Assembly (NCBI GenBank): GCA_017522105.1
Contig: JAFXAA010000007.1
Coordinates: 1 to 64,000, forward strand
From: Bacteroidales bacterium
Lineage (GTDB): Bacteria > Bacteroidota > Bacteroidia > Bacteroidales > P3
Length of the DNA stretch: 64,000 nt
Direction: 5' to 3'
Under the pieces are notes generated by a model. It saw only the letters and a list, made by a program, of their open reading frames with translations. It was not told where the DNA came from and did no database searches. This document shows positions 24,743 to 33,204 of this stretch, one piece after another (positions within the stretch are counted from its first letter, which is position 1; each line of letters begins with the position of its first letter). The translations under genes were made by a program, and so were the position numbers.

Positions 24743-24875
24743 CATCTACGGCCCCCCTACGGACCCGGTACGGCCGTTCTTCAGTAGTTCTTCAGTAGTT
24801 CTTCAGTGTTTGACTGAAGAACTACTGAAGAACTACTGAAGAACGGCCGTAGGGACTCCGTAGGGGCTCCGGTGG
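24743..24875. repeat. TTCTTCAGTAG hairpin element, complete copy
   Basis: A perfect 38-bp inverted repeat (24770-24807 and 24813-24850) with a 5-nt loop, built from three TTCTTCAGT units per arm joined by AG, and the terminal ACGGCCG. Imperfect CCGTAGGGGCTCCG-like flanks extend both arms. It shares sequence with 5900, 32311, 41224 and 56523. Confidence 0.9.
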
Positions 24876-24968
24876 GGCGGCGGTGCAACCAAGGCCCCCG
24901 ACCGCGGGGGATGCGCCTGGCGGCTGGGGCGGAAAGGGAGGCTGCCGGAAGGGTGTTCAAAAAAATAT

Positions 24969-24999
24969 TTTGCCATGTCGCAAAAAGGTAGTATCTTTG
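24969..24999 (+). promoter_or_regulatory. Bacteroidota-type promoter for the DUF3127 gene
   Basis: TTTG at 24969-24972, 19-nt spacer, TATCTTTG at 24992-24999, giving a leader of about 60 nt. An excellent match to consensus. Confidence 0.85.
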
Positions 25000-25065
25000 T
25001 GCTTTTGAAACAGGTGCCCACACCTGTGGCAATATATTGAATATTAACAAAAACAACGCAATACT

Positions 25066-25515
25066 ATGGAAATTATAGGCAAGTTAATCCAGATTTTGCC
25101 CGAAGTACAGGGCGAGTCGGCCCGCGGCCCGTGGGTGCGCGGCGGCTTTGTTATCGAGACCGGCGACGACTATCCGCGCAAGGTGGCCTTCACGGCCTTC
25201 GGCGAGGAGCGCGTGGCCATGGCCAAGAATGTGCCGATGGGCTCGATGGTGCAGGTGACCTTCACGCCTGAGAGCCGCGAGTTCAACGAGCGCTGGTACA
25301 CCGACCTGCGCTGCTCGCGCATACAGCCTTTCGTGCCGGGCCAGATGCCCGCCGCCCCGGCAGGCAACTATGCCTGGAACCCGCAGCCCGGCGCAGCCCC
25401 CGCGGCGCAGCCGCAGGCCCAGCCCGCACAGCAGGCAGCCCCGCAGCAGCCGGCACAGGGCTTCGCACAGCCGCCGGTGATGCAGCCGAACGGCGAGGAC
25501 GACCTGCCGTTCTAA
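25066..25515 (+). CDS. DUF3127 OB-fold protein with SSB-like tip (149 aa)
   Basis: Residues 1-95 resemble the DUF3127 family (MEIIGKLIQILPEVQGE, FVIETGDDYPRKVAFTAFG), an OB-fold relative of single-strand DNA-binding proteins. Then follows a Pro/Ala/Gln-rich linker and the terminal EDDLPF, the acidic tip by which SSB recruits replication and repair proteins. It is transcribed from its own promoter, divergently from dnaB, with folate, panD and other housekeeping genes after it. It is unlikely to be the main SSB, which in this phylum has a distinct N-terminus. Confidence 0.9.
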   Translation: MEIIGKLIQILPEVQGESARGPWVRGGFVIETGDDYPRKVAFTAFGEERVAMAKNVPMGSMVQVTFTPESREFNERWYTDLRCSRIQPFVPGQMPAAPAGNYAWNPQPGAAPAAQPQAQPAQQAAPQQPAQGFAQPPVMQPNGEDDLPF

Positions 25516-25538
25516 AAGTGTAAAGCGGAGAAAGAAAC

Positions 25539-26078
25539 GTGGAAAGCAAGGCAGAGACAAGGAAGCGGATGCGCGAGCTGAAGCGCGCCGTGCCCATGGA
25601 GGAGAAGCTGCGGCGCAGCGAGGCCGTCATGCGGCGCGTGGAGGAGCTCGCGGAGTTCCGCCGGGCCAAGGTGGTGCTGCTCTACTGGTCGATGGCCGAC
25701 GAGGTGCAGACGCACGCCTTCGTGGAGCGGTGGTACAGGGAGAAGACCCTGCTGCTGCCCTGCGTGCGGGGCGACGACCTGGTGCTGCGGCGGTACACGG
25801 GACCGGAGTGCATGGTCAGCGGCGAGCAGTTCGGCATAGGCGAACCCACGGGACCGGAGTGGACAGACCTCGGCGCCGTGGAGCTCATCGTGGTGCCCGG
25901 CGTGGCCTTCGACAGCGAGGGCAACCGCATGGGCCGCGGCCGCGGCTTCTACGACCGCCTGCTGAAGAGCACCCCGCGTGCCGCGAAGGTGGGCGTGGCC
26001 TACGACTTCCAGATGCTGGACCACATAGCCACCGAGCCGCACGACGTGAGGATGGACCGAGTGATAACAGAAAGCTGA
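25539..26078 (+). CDS. 5-formyltetrahydrofolate cyclo-ligase
   Basis: A 179-residue enzyme that converts 5-formyl-THF to 5,10-methenyl-THF with ATP. Conserved segments are KAETRKRMRELKRAV at the N-terminus, the phosphate-binding region FGIGEPTGPEW, VPGVAFDSEGNRMGRGRGFYDRLL (residues 112-149) and the basic tail. The start is GTG at 25539, preceded by GGAG; an ATG ten codons in would cut off the conserved N-terminal helix. Confidence 0.93.
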   Translation: MESKAETRKRMRELKRAVPMEEKLRRSEAVMRRVEELAEFRRAKVVLLYWSMADEVQTHAFVERWYREKTLLLPCVRGDDLVLRRYTGPECMVSGEQFGIGEPTGPEWTDLGAVELIVVPGVAFDSEGNRMGRGRGFYDRLLKSTPRAAKVGVAYDFQMLDHIATEPHDVRMDRVITES

Positions 26079-26081
26079 GAG

Positions 26082-26152
26082 CTGTAAGCTGTAAGTTTTA
26101 AGTGGCTGGCGCCACACTAACAGCTTAAAACTTAAAGCTTAAAACTAACACC
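26082..26152. repeat. two-armed 7-bp repeat hairpin (GTAAGCT/TTTTAAG type)
   Basis: Left arm AGCTGTAAGCTGTAAG then TTTTAAG, centre GTGGCTGGCGCCAC, right arm of CTTAAAA and AGCTTAA units complementary to the left. The array lies between the cyclo-ligase gene and the next one and is nearly the same as that at 26700-26784. Confidence 0.85.
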
Positions 26153-26159
26153 AGAGACA

Positions 26160-26699
26160 ATGCCGATGTTCTACACCCCCAAGCCGCGGCAGTTCCACTA
26201 CCAGCCGCGATTCTACGACCCCGAGAAGGAACGCTGGGAGGCCCTGAAGCAGAAGTACGCCGACGAGCGCGCCCTGCGCGAAGCCCTTGAGGAGGCGGAA
26301 AGCGAAGAGCGGAAAGTGGAAAGCGGAGAGTGGAAAGTGGAAAGCGGAGAGCGGAAAGCGGAAAGCGGGAAGCAGGATGCCGACCTGGAGTACTTCCAGC
26401 GCCGTGTGCGCGAGCTGGACCGCCAGGAGAAGCACCGGGGACTGACATGGAAGGACATGTTCCGCAAACGCGAGATGCCCAAGTTCCGCTACCAGCCGCG
26501 CTTCCAGAACACGGAGAGCGCGGCGGAGGGCGGCGAACAGGGCGTCGGCGAGCACTTGGCGGAGTTCAAGAAGCGCGGCGTGAAGATAAAGCGGCGCTTC
26601 GACGTCACCGGCTCTGACGACCTGGAGCCCGTGCCCGCCGGACGCATCATGCTCTACGCCCTGCTGGTGTGCATGCTGCTGTATTGGATACTGTTCTGA
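26160..26699 (+). CDS. tail-anchored hypothetical protein with duplicated YQPRF motif (179 aa)
   Basis: A highly charged cytosolic protein ending in a single hydrophobic helix (about residues 160-178, MLYALLVCMLLYWILF) that would anchor it by its C-terminus. The motif FHYQPRFYD at the start recurs as FRYQPRFQN near residue 107, suggesting an internal duplication. A helical region between them contains a 7-residue peptide repeat (SGEWKVE, SGERKAE) encoded by a 7-bp DNA repeat at 26296-26376. I do not recognise a function. It is flanked on both sides by two-armed repeat hairpins. Confidence 0.8.
   Translation: MPMFYTPKPRQFHYQPRFYDPEKERWEALKQKYADERALREALEEAESEERKVESGEWKVESGERKAESGKQDADLEYFQRRVRELDRQEKHRGLTWKDMFRKREMPKFRYQPRFQNTESAAEGGEQGVGEHLAEFKKRGVKIKRRFDVTGSDDLEPVPAGRIMLYALLVCMLLYWILF
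26296..26376 (+). repeat. intragenic 7-bp repeat (GCGGAAA/GTGGAAA)
   Basis: Ten or more 7-bp units (GCGGAAA, GTGGAAA, GCGGAGA) lie inside the hypothetical gene, encoding a heptapeptide-like ESGEWKV repeat. Because 7 and 3 are coprime, three DNA units give seven residues. The unit type is the same as at 1-143 and 19564-19602. Confidence 0.85.
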
Positions 26700-26784
26700 A
26701 CTGTAAGCTGTGAGCTGTAAGCTGTAAGCACTTGCACAGGCCGTAGCGGCCACTTAAAACTTACAGCTTAATACTTAAAACTAA
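26700..26784. repeat. two-armed 7-bp repeat hairpin (GTAAGCT type)
   Basis: Left arm of CTGTAAG and CTGTGAG units, centre GGCCGTAGCGGCC, right arm of CTTAAAA, CTTACAG and CTTAATA units. It fills the gap before panD. Confidence 0.85.
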
Positions 26785-26789
26785 GAAAG

Positions 26790-27131
26790 ATGTTTATTGA
26801 AGTACTGAAATCGAAGATACACCGCGTGACGGTGACGGAGGCCGACCTGGACTACATAGGGTCAATCACCATCGACGAAGCGCTGATGGAGGCCGCCGGC
26901 ATCATCGAGAACCAGAAGGTGGAGATATACAACATCAGCAACGGCGAGCGCCTGGCCACCTACGCCATCCGCGGCGAGCGCGGCACGGGGGTGATAGGCA
27001 TCAACGGCGCCGCGGCCCGCAAGGCCGGAGTGGGCGACCTGCTCATCATCGCCGCCTACGCACAGATGACGCCAGAGGAGGCACGCGAGTGGCACCCCAC
27101 CGTGATTTTCCCGAAAGACAACAGGCTGTAG
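26790..27131 (+). CDS. panD: aspartate 1-decarboxylase
   Basis: PanD makes beta-alanine for pantothenate. The 113-residue proenzyme has the self-cleavage site Gly24-Ser25 in YIGSITID, which yields the pyruvoyl cofactor, along with [13 protein letters not shown] and the [19 protein letters not shown] segment (residues 65-84). Length is slightly under the 115-127 of many homologues. No other pantothenate gene is adjacent. Confidence 0.96.
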   Translation: MFIEVLKSKIHRVTVTEADLDYIGSITIDEALMEAAGIIENQKVEIYNISNGERLATYAIRGERGTGVIGINGAAARKAGVGDLLIIAAYAQMTPEEAREWHPTVIFPKDNRL

Positions 27132-27164
27132 ATGTTATAGGTTATTGGTTATAGATTAAAGGGT

Positions 27165-28208
27165 ATGGGTGGCATGACGGCAAAGAAGGAGAAGGGCACC
27201 GGCGTGACGCGCGGCGGCGTGCTGAGGCTCATCGTGTTCCTCGGCATAGGCTTCTTCTTCATCTACTGGTTCCTGCTCAAGCTCGACGCAGGGCAGAAGG
27301 CCGCCATCTGGGCTTCGTTCACCGGTGCCAACTACTGGTGGGTGGCGGCGACGATGGTGTGCAGCCTGCTGAGCCACCTGGTGCGCGCCCTGCGCTGGCG
27401 CCTGCTCTTCGAGCCCATGGGGCATGTGCCCTCGGTGAGCCACACCTTCGGTTCGGTGGTGGTGGCCTACATGGGCAACCTGGCCTTCCCGCGGGCGGGC
27501 GAGGTGATGCGCTGCGCCACCTTGCGCACCAGCGAGGGCATAGCCATGGAGAAGTCGCTGGGCACGGTGGTCACCGAACGCATCATCGACGCGCTGGCTT
27601 TCGCACTGGTGGTGGTCATAGGCCTGCTGGCCATGTTCGGCAAGGCCAAGGACTGGCTCTACGACACCCTGACAGAGCGCTTCAGCAACTTGCCCAACAT
27701 GGCTATGATTGTAGGCGCCCTGGCGGCGCTGGCCGTGCTGGCGCTGCTCTTCTACAAGCTCTTCTGGAAGAAGCTGCTGCACATAGCGTTCTTCAAGAAG
27801 ATTGACGACTTGGTGCGCAACATGGTCGGCGGGGTGAAGAGCATCCTGCACCTCGGGCCGCGGGCCACGGCGCTCTTCGTCGTCTACAGTGTGGTCATCT
27901 ACACGCTCTACATCATGGGAGGGCTGATAATCTTCCAGGCGCTGCCCGAGACACAGTGGCTGGGCTTCCGCGCCGCCTTCGTGGTGTACCTCTTCGGCTC
28001 GGTGGGCATGACCTTCTCGCAGGGCGGCATCGGCGTATACCCTGTGCTGGTGCAGCTGGCGCTGGACATCTACGGCATCCCCATGGAGGTGGGCACCGCC
28101 TGCGGATGGCTCCTGTGGGGCTCGCAGCAGGCCGTGGTGCTCGCAGTGGGCGCCGCCTACATGGTGTACTTCAGCGTGGTGAAGAAGACACACAAAAAAG
28201 AGGCATAA
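27165..28208 (+). CDS. lysylphosphatidylglycerol synthase TM-region / AglD-type membrane protein (347 aa)
   Basis: About eight transmembrane helices with the family's conserved segments: LVRALRWRLLFEPMG near residue 75, NLAFPRAGEVMRCATLRTSEG near residue 105 and the FGSVGMTFSQGGIGVYP segment near residue 280. It corresponds to the flippase half of MprF and to stand-alone YbhN/AglD2 proteins without the synthase domain. Probably moves a lipid across the inner membrane; substrate unknown. Start at 27165 or an ATG three codons later. The upstream 30 nt carry GGTTATT-type repeats. Confidence 0.88.
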   Translation: MGGMTAKKEKGTGVTRGGVLRLIVFLGIGFFFIYWFLLKLDAGQKAAIWASFTGANYWWVAATMVCSLLSHLVRALRWRLLFEPMGHVPSVSHTFGSVVVAYMGNLAFPRAGEVMRCATLRTSEGIAMEKSLGTVVTERIIDALAFALVVVIGLLAMFGKAKDWLYDTLTERFSNLPNMAMIVGALAALAVLALLFYKLFWKKLLHIAFFKKIDDLVRNMVGGVKSILHLGPRATALFVVYSVVIYTLYIMGGLIIFQALPETQWLGFRAAFVVYLFGSVGMTFSQGGIGVYPVLVQLALDIYGIPMEVGTACGWLLWGSQQAVVLAVGAAYMVYFSVVKKTHKKEA

Positions 28209-28241
28209 TAAATAGTATCAACATATCAACGTATCAAGATT

Positions 28242-29171
28242 ATGGAACACACTCGCTGTTTGATTATAGGTTCAGGCCCTGCTGGCTACACCGCAGGCAT
28301 CTATACCGGTCGCGCCGACCTTAAGCCGCTGCTCTACGAAGGCGAACAGCCTGGCGGACAGCTGACCATCACCACCGAGATTGAGAATTTCCCAGGCTAC
28401 CCCGAGGGCATCGGCGGCACAGCCATGATGGACGACCTGCGGCGTCAGGCCCAGCGCTTCGGCTGCGAGGTGCGCCGCGGCTACATACGCGAGATAGACC
28501 TCAGCCACCGCCCCTTCCGCGCCACGGACGACCACGGCGTGGAGGTGGAGGCCGAGACGGTGATAGTGGCCACCGGCGCCACAGCCCGCTGGATAGGCCT
28601 TGAGAGCGAACAGAAGTACTACGGCGAGGGCGTGTCGGCCTGCGCCACCTGCGACGGCCCCTTCTACAAAGGGCAGACCGTGGCGGTGGTGGGCGGCGGC
28701 GACACCGCCTGCGAGGAGGCCAACTACCTCAGCACGCTCTGCGCCAAGGTATACCTGGTGCACCGCCGCGACGAGCTGCGCGCCTCGAAGGCCATGCAGC
28801 ACCGCGTGCTCACCAACCCCAAGATAGAGATGTGCTGGAACAGCCGCGTGAGCGAGATACTCGGCACACCGATGGACGGCGTCACCGGCGTGGAGCTCAC
28901 CGACACCAAGACCGGCGAGAAGAGCCAGCGCGAAGTGACCGGCGTCTTTGTGGCCATCGGCCACAAGCCCGCCACCGACTTCCTCGGCGGCCAGCTGAAG
29001 CTCAACGAGCAGGGATATATAGAGATACAGCACCCCACGTCGGCCACCAGCGTGCCCGGTGTCTTCGCCGCAGGCGATGTGTGCGACCCCAACTACCGTC
29101 AGGCCGTGATGGCCGCCGCCGGCGGTTGCCGCGCAGCCATGGACGTGGAACGCTTCCTGCAAGAGAACTGA
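28242..29171 (+). CDS. trxB: thioredoxin-disulfide reductase
   Basis: A 309-residue flavoenzyme transferring electrons from NADPH to thioredoxin. FAD-binding GSGPAGYTAGIY at residues 9-20, the redox motif CATC near residue 134 (SACATCDGPFY), NADPH-binding VVGGGDTACEEA near residue 150 and the C-terminal FAD motif GVFAAGDVCDPNYRQ. Cytoplasmic. Probably the reductase for the thioredoxin at 4497-4805. Confidence 0.96.
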   Translation: MEHTRCLIIGSGPAGYTAGIYTGRADLKPLLYEGEQPGGQLTITTEIENFPGYPEGIGGTAMMDDLRRQAQRFGCEVRRGYIREIDLSHRPFRATDDHGVEVEAETVIVATGATARWIGLESEQKYYGEGVSACATCDGPFYKGQTVAVVGGGDTACEEANYLSTLCAKVYLVHRRDELRASKAMQHRVLTNPKIEMCWNSRVSEILGTPMDGVTGVELTDTKTGEKSQREVTGVFVAIGHKPATDFLGGQLKLNEQGYIEIQHPTSATSVPGVFAAGDVCDPNYRQAVMAAAGGCRAAMDVERFLQEN

Positions 29172-29175
29172 CACC

Positions 29176-31155
29176 ATGCGAGTGCGAAGAGCATACACCA
29201 CTGTCCTCGCCCTGCTGCTCGCCGCAGCGGCACCACACTGCCTCAAGGCCCAGGTCAACCCGCAGATCGACACGGCCCGCCACGAGGGGCCGCAGGTGCG
29301 TGGGCTTGAGTACCACAAGGAAGAGCCCGACAGTGTGAAGCGTGGCAAGGTGTACTACTTCTTCTACACCCCGGCGCAGACGAAAATCAACGTCCTGCAC
29401 CATCCGCTGCTCTCGCCCACCGGGGCTCAGTTCAACGACCCCATAGACGCACTCGACGGCAACTACTACCTCGGTATGGGCGTCATCGGCCACCCGCACC
29501 TTGCCCTCTACCCCACCCCCTTCGCCCCCCTCTCGCAAAGCCTCATCGGCGAGCCTTTCCCCGCCTACGCCAAGCGGCTCGGCAACGTGCGCTTCTTCCA
29601 GACACGCACCCCCTACTCCCAACTGGCCTACCACTCGTCGCTCAACAAGGACTACATCGTCCGCGCCTCCCACACACAGAACATAATACCCGGATGGAAT
29701 ATCTCCTTTGACTACACCCTCATGCGCCCCGACGGCGTATACACATCCACCTACGCCAAAGACCACCTCCTCGACGCCACCACCAACTACTTCTCGCGCG
29801 ACGCACGCCTGCAGGCCAAAGCCGCCGTGGTGTGGAACTCCATGCGCAACGATGAGAACGGCGGCCTCACGGACGACGGCTACTTCACAGGCAACTACAG
29901 CACCAACTACGCCGGCATGCCGGTGAACATATACAACCTCCAGTCGCGCCACAACGACCTCGCCCTCATGGGCGGCGTAAGCTACAGCCTCGTCCCGCAG
30001 TTCGAGCAGTACCGTCAGCGCGACAGCATAGCCGTCAGCATGGACGCAGACAGCACAGTGGTCTACGACACCATCGAGGTCACAGACACCATACCGCTCC
30101 GCAAGCCGCATACCCTCAACGCAGGCACCTTCGGCATAGAGTTCACCTACGACAGGCGCAAACGCGTCGCTGTGGACTCCACCATGTGGCGCGAATACTG
30201 TGCACGCCTCTTCTGGACCAACGACGTCTATCCCGACCACCGATGGCGCAACCCCCTGAAAATAACCCTCGGCATACAGCCCCGCTACGTCTTTGCCGAC
30301 ATCGTCGGCGACACCCTCGGCTATCGTTCGTGGCTTGACCCCTTCGCCCGTGTGGAGATAGCGCTGGGGCGCGGAAACCTCACTGCCGAAGGAGAGATGC
30401 GCAAAGCCCTCGTGAACACAAACAGGCAGGACTCGCGCCTCGCCGCCACATTCTACTATCCCTTCGACAGCGCACGCAACACCTTCATTGAAGCCAAAGC
30501 CGCCTTCGCCTCGCGCACACCAGAGCTCAGGCTTGTCCACATGGCGCAAAGAACTGCGGGCAACGTGCTCAAAGCAGTGAACACGGCCTCCTTTGGCGCA
30601 CACTTCCGCCACAAAGACATCGTAGACTTCAGCGTGCAGGCCACACACTACGACCACAATACATGGTTCGACACCACTTTGCTGGCTGTTGAAGGCGCAG
30701 CCACCCTGTGGCTCTACCAGGCAGCACTCACCACCCATCTCCACTGGGGATGGATGCACCTCGACATGCAACACCTGCTGCAACATAGCACCGACACCGC
30801 GCAGATGCCTGTGCCCATGTTCGCCACCAAGAACTCGCTATACGCCGACGTCACACTCTTCCACGGAGCCCTCCGCGCCCAATTCGGCGTGGACATACGC
30901 TACCACACCATGTTCTACTCGCCCAACTACGACCCCTACACAGGCCTCTTCTATCACCAGCACACAGCACGCGTCGGCGGCTACCTCTGGGGCGACATCT
31001 TCCTCAACCTCCAGCTCAAGCGCGCAACCATCTATGTGAAAGCAGGCCACCTCAACGCCCTTTGGGAGGAAGAACGCAAATACTTCCTCCTGCCCCACTA
31101 CCCCGGCCAGGGCTTCGGCCTCTTCTATGGCCTCACGTGGAAATTCTTTGATTAA
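29176..31155 (+). CDS. putative porin, outer-membrane beta-barrel (659 aa)
   Basis: A signal peptide (about 26 residues, ending LKAQ) and a long series of amphipathic strands ending in an aromatic C-terminus (YGLTWKFFD), consistent with a large barrel. The N-terminal block HEGPQVRGLEYHKEEPDS and the GNYYLGMGVIGHPHLALYP segment match the Bacteroidota putative-porin family as I recall it. It starts 4 nt after trxB and precedes rdgB by 21 nt, so it is in a housekeeping operon. Substrate unknown. Confidence 0.87.
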   Translation: MRVRRAYTTVLALLLAAAAPHCLKAQVNPQIDTARHEGPQVRGLEYHKEEPDSVKRGKVYYFFYTPAQTKINVLHHPLLSPTGAQFNDPIDALDGNYYLGMGVIGHPHLALYPTPFAPLSQSLIGEPFPAYAKRLGNVRFFQTRTPYSQLAYHSSLNKDYIVRASHTQNIIPGWNISFDYTLMRPDGVYTSTYAKDHLLDATTNYFSRDARLQAKAAVVWNSMRNDENGGLTDDGYFTGNYSTNYAGMPVNIYNLQSRHNDLALMGGVSYSLVPQFEQYRQRDSIAVSMDADSTVVYDTIEVTDTIPLRKPHTLNAGTFGIEFTYDRRKRVAVDSTMWREYCARLFWTNDVYPDHRWRNPLKITLGIQPRYVFADIVGDTLGYRSWLDPFARVEIALGRGNLTAEGEMRKALVNTNRQDSRLAATFYYPFDSARNTFIEAKAAFASRTPELRLVHMAQRTAGNVLKAVNTASFGAHFRHKDIVDFSVQATHYDHNTWFDTTLLAVEGAATLWLYQAALTTHLHWGWMHLDMQHLLQHSTDTAQMPVPMFATKNSLYADVTLFHGALRAQFGVDIRYHTMFYSPNYDPYTGLFYHQHTARVGGYLWGDIFLNLQLKRATIYVKAGHLNALWEEERKYFLLPHYPGQGFGLFYGLTWKFFD

Positions 31156-31176
31156 CCGCAAAAGCCACAACCCATA

Positions 31177-31761
31177 ATGAGAAAACTGATATTCGCCACC
31201 AACAACAAGCACAAAGTGGAAGAAGTGCGCGCCGCCCTCGCCGGGGCCGTGCAGATAGTCACCCTTGCCGAAGCAGGCCTCAGCGGCGAAATACCCGAGA
31301 CCGCAGACACCCTGCAGGGCAACGCGTTGCAGAAAGCGCAGTGGGTGTGGGAACGCACAGGCATGGACTGCTTCGCCGACGACACGGGCCTCGAAGTGGA
31401 CGCCCTCGGCGGTGCACCTGGCGTATACTCCGCCCGCTACGCCGGCGAACACTGCTCCTTCGACGACAACGTCAACAAACTGCTTGCCGCGCTCCAAGGC
31501 CAGACCAACCGCCGCGCGGACTTCCGCACCGTGATATGCCTCATAGAAAGAGGTGAGCCCAAATATTTCGAGGGCCGTGTGGACGGGCAGATACTCACCG
31601 AGCGCCACAGCAACGGCGAAGGCTTCGGCTACGACCCCATCTTCATGCCCGACCGTTTCGCCCTCAGTTTTGCCGAGATGCCCATCGACGTGAAGAACCG
31701 CATCAGCCACCGCGGCCTCGCCGTGCAGAAACTTGCCGAATACCTAAAAGTGTCGTTTTGA
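31177..31761 (+). CDS. rdgB: XTP/dITP diphosphatase (RdgB/HAM1 family)
   Basis: A 194-residue nucleotide pool sanitiser that hydrolyses dITP and XTP to monophosphates. The phosphate-binding TNNKHKVEEVRAAL is at residues 8-21, the catalytic FADDTGLEVDALGGAPGV near residue 66, and GEGFGYDPIFMP near 148. Only a few bases separate it from the next gene. Confidence 0.95.
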   Translation: MRKLIFATNNKHKVEEVRAALAGAVQIVTLAEAGLSGEIPETADTLQGNALQKAQWVWERTGMDCFADDTGLEVDALGGAPGVYSARYAGEHCSFDDNVNKLLAALQGQTNRRADFRTVICLIERGEPKYFEGRVDGQILTERHSNGEGFGYDPIFMPDRFALSFAEMPIDVKNRISHRGLAVQKLAEYLKVSF

Positions 31762-31766
31762 CTGTC

Positions 31767-32303
31767 ATGAAGCAGGTCTATCCCATATCAATAGAGGGCG
31801 GCATGTCGCGCACAGGCAGCTACATACTCATGCTCGAAGAGCCTGAAAGCCGCCGCCGCATCCCCATAGTGATAGGCGAGCACGAAGCTCACGGCATTCT
31901 CATAGCCAAAGGCATGGTGCCCACAACGCGCCCCACCACACACCGCCTTGCGGTCTCCGTCATGGAGCAGTACGGCATCAGCGTCACCGGCGTCAGCATA
32001 GACCGCATGGCCGACGGCATTTTCTACGCCACACTCCACACCACCGACGGCTTCAACAGCAAAGACACTGACAGCCGCACCACCGACGCCATTACCCTCG
32101 CCCTCCTCTGCGGCGCACCCATCACCGTGGCCGACAGCGTACTCGAAGAGTGCGGCACCCCGGCAGCGCCGTCAGCCCCTGTGGCTGAAACCGTTACGCT
32201 GGAGAGCCTCGAACGCGAGCTTCGGCGCTGCGAGGAGGAGGAAAACTACGAACGCGCCGCCGAAATACAGCAACGCATAGAGAACATGAAAAACGGCAAA
32301 TGA
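31767..32303 (+). CDS. bifunctional nuclease family (DUF151) protein with UVR-like tail (178 aa)
   Basis: Residues 1-130 form the DUF151 bifunctional nuclease domain: GSYILMLEEPESRRRIPIVIGEHEAHGI and SRTTDAITLALLCGAPITVAD. The C-terminal 40 residues (LERELRRCEEEENYERAAEIQQRIENM) match a UVR/UvrB-interaction-like helical hairpin, a combination I recall as common in Bacteroidota. ATG at 31767 is 5 nt after the rdgB stop; a TTG three codons earlier overlaps that stop and is less likely. Confidence 0.9.
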   Translation: MKQVYPISIEGGMSRTGSYILMLEEPESRRRIPIVIGEHEAHGILIAKGMVPTTRPTTHRLAVSVMEQYGISVTGVSIDRMADGIFYATLHTTDGFNSKDTDSRTTDAITLALLCGAPITVADSVLEECGTPAAPSAPVAETVTLESLERELRRCEEEENYERAAEIQQRIENMKNGK

Positions 32304-32310
32304 ACACCCA

Positions 32311-32363
32311 TCCCCTACGGAGCCCCTACGGAGCCCCTACGGCCGTTCTTCAGTGGAAAGCCG
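32311..32363. repeat. CCGTAGGG/TTCTTCAG element, half-element
   Basis: Three CCCCTACGGAG-type units, then GGCCGTTCTTCAGTGG and AAAGCCGTAG. It is the reverse complement of the copy at 5900-5962. It lies between the nuclease gene and the HAD gene. Confidence 0.8.
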
Positions 32364-32430
32364 TAGAAAGTCCGTTCCGGATACGTGGCGGTGGCGGCGA
32401 GACTCCGACCCCTAACCCAAGACACCAAAA

Positions 32431-33204
32431 ATGATAAAAGCAGCATTTTTCGACATTGACGGCACACTGCTCAGTTTCAAGACGCACCGCGTCTCGGAAG
32501 GCACCATACGAGCCTTCAGGCTGCTGCATGACAACGGCATACGCACCTTCATCTCCAGCGGTCGCCCCATGGTGCTCATCCCGCCGATGCCCGTCGGCTT
32601 TGAGGGCTACATCACCATGAACGGAGGCCTTGTGTTCACCGCCGGCAGTCCCCGCCATACTCTCCTCAGCAACCCCATCCCCGCCGAAGACAGCAACCGC
32701 TGGGTAGACTACGCCAAAGAGCACAATCTCTGCACAATGGTCTTCACCGCCGACAGCATGATGGCCTCGCAGCCCAACGACATCGGCATGAAAATCAGGG
32801 AACAGCTGGAGTTTGAGATGCCCCCCATGGTGCCAATCGACGACCTGCGCGACAAGCAGGCCTACCAGCTCATAGCCATCATGCCCGCCGACCGCGACCA
32901 AGAAGTCGGAACCCTCCTGTCCCACTGCCGCTTGCCGCGCTGGCACCCCGCCTTCACCGACATCGTGGCCTGCGGCAACAGCAAGGCCGCCGGCATGGAG
33001 GCCATCTGCCGCCACTACGGCATTCGCCAAGACGAAACGCTGGCTTTCGGCGACGGAGGCAACGACGTGGAGATGCTGCAGTGGGCCGGCATCGGGGTCG
33101 CCATGGGCAACGCCGACGACCGGGTGAAGGCCTGCGCCGACATGGTTACCACCGATGTGGACAACGAAGGAATAGAGAACGCAGTGAACAGATTGTTAGC
33201 ATGA
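32431..33204 (+). CDS. HAD-superfamily Cof-type phosphatase (257 aa)
   Basis: The nucleophile motif DIDGTLLSF is at residues 8-16, motif II Ser in FISSGRPM near residue 40, and motif IV GDGGNDVEMLQWAGIGVAMGNAD near 207, with a C2-type cap between. Such enzymes dephosphorylate sugar phosphates or cofactors; the substrate cannot be told. Its stop overlaps the start of the next gene (ATGA). Confidence 0.93.
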   Translation: MIKAAFFDIDGTLLSFKTHRVSEGTIRAFRLLHDNGIRTFISSGRPMVLIPPMPVGFEGYITMNGGLVFTAGSPRHTLLSNPIPAEDSNRWVDYAKEHNLCTMVFTADSMMASQPNDIGMKIREQLEFEMPPMVPIDDLRDKQAYQLIAIMPADRDQEVGTLLSHCRLPRWHPAFTDIVACGNSKAAGMEAICRHYGIRQDETLAFGDGGNDVEMLQWAGIGVAMGNADDRVKACADMVTTDVDNEGIENAVNRLLA

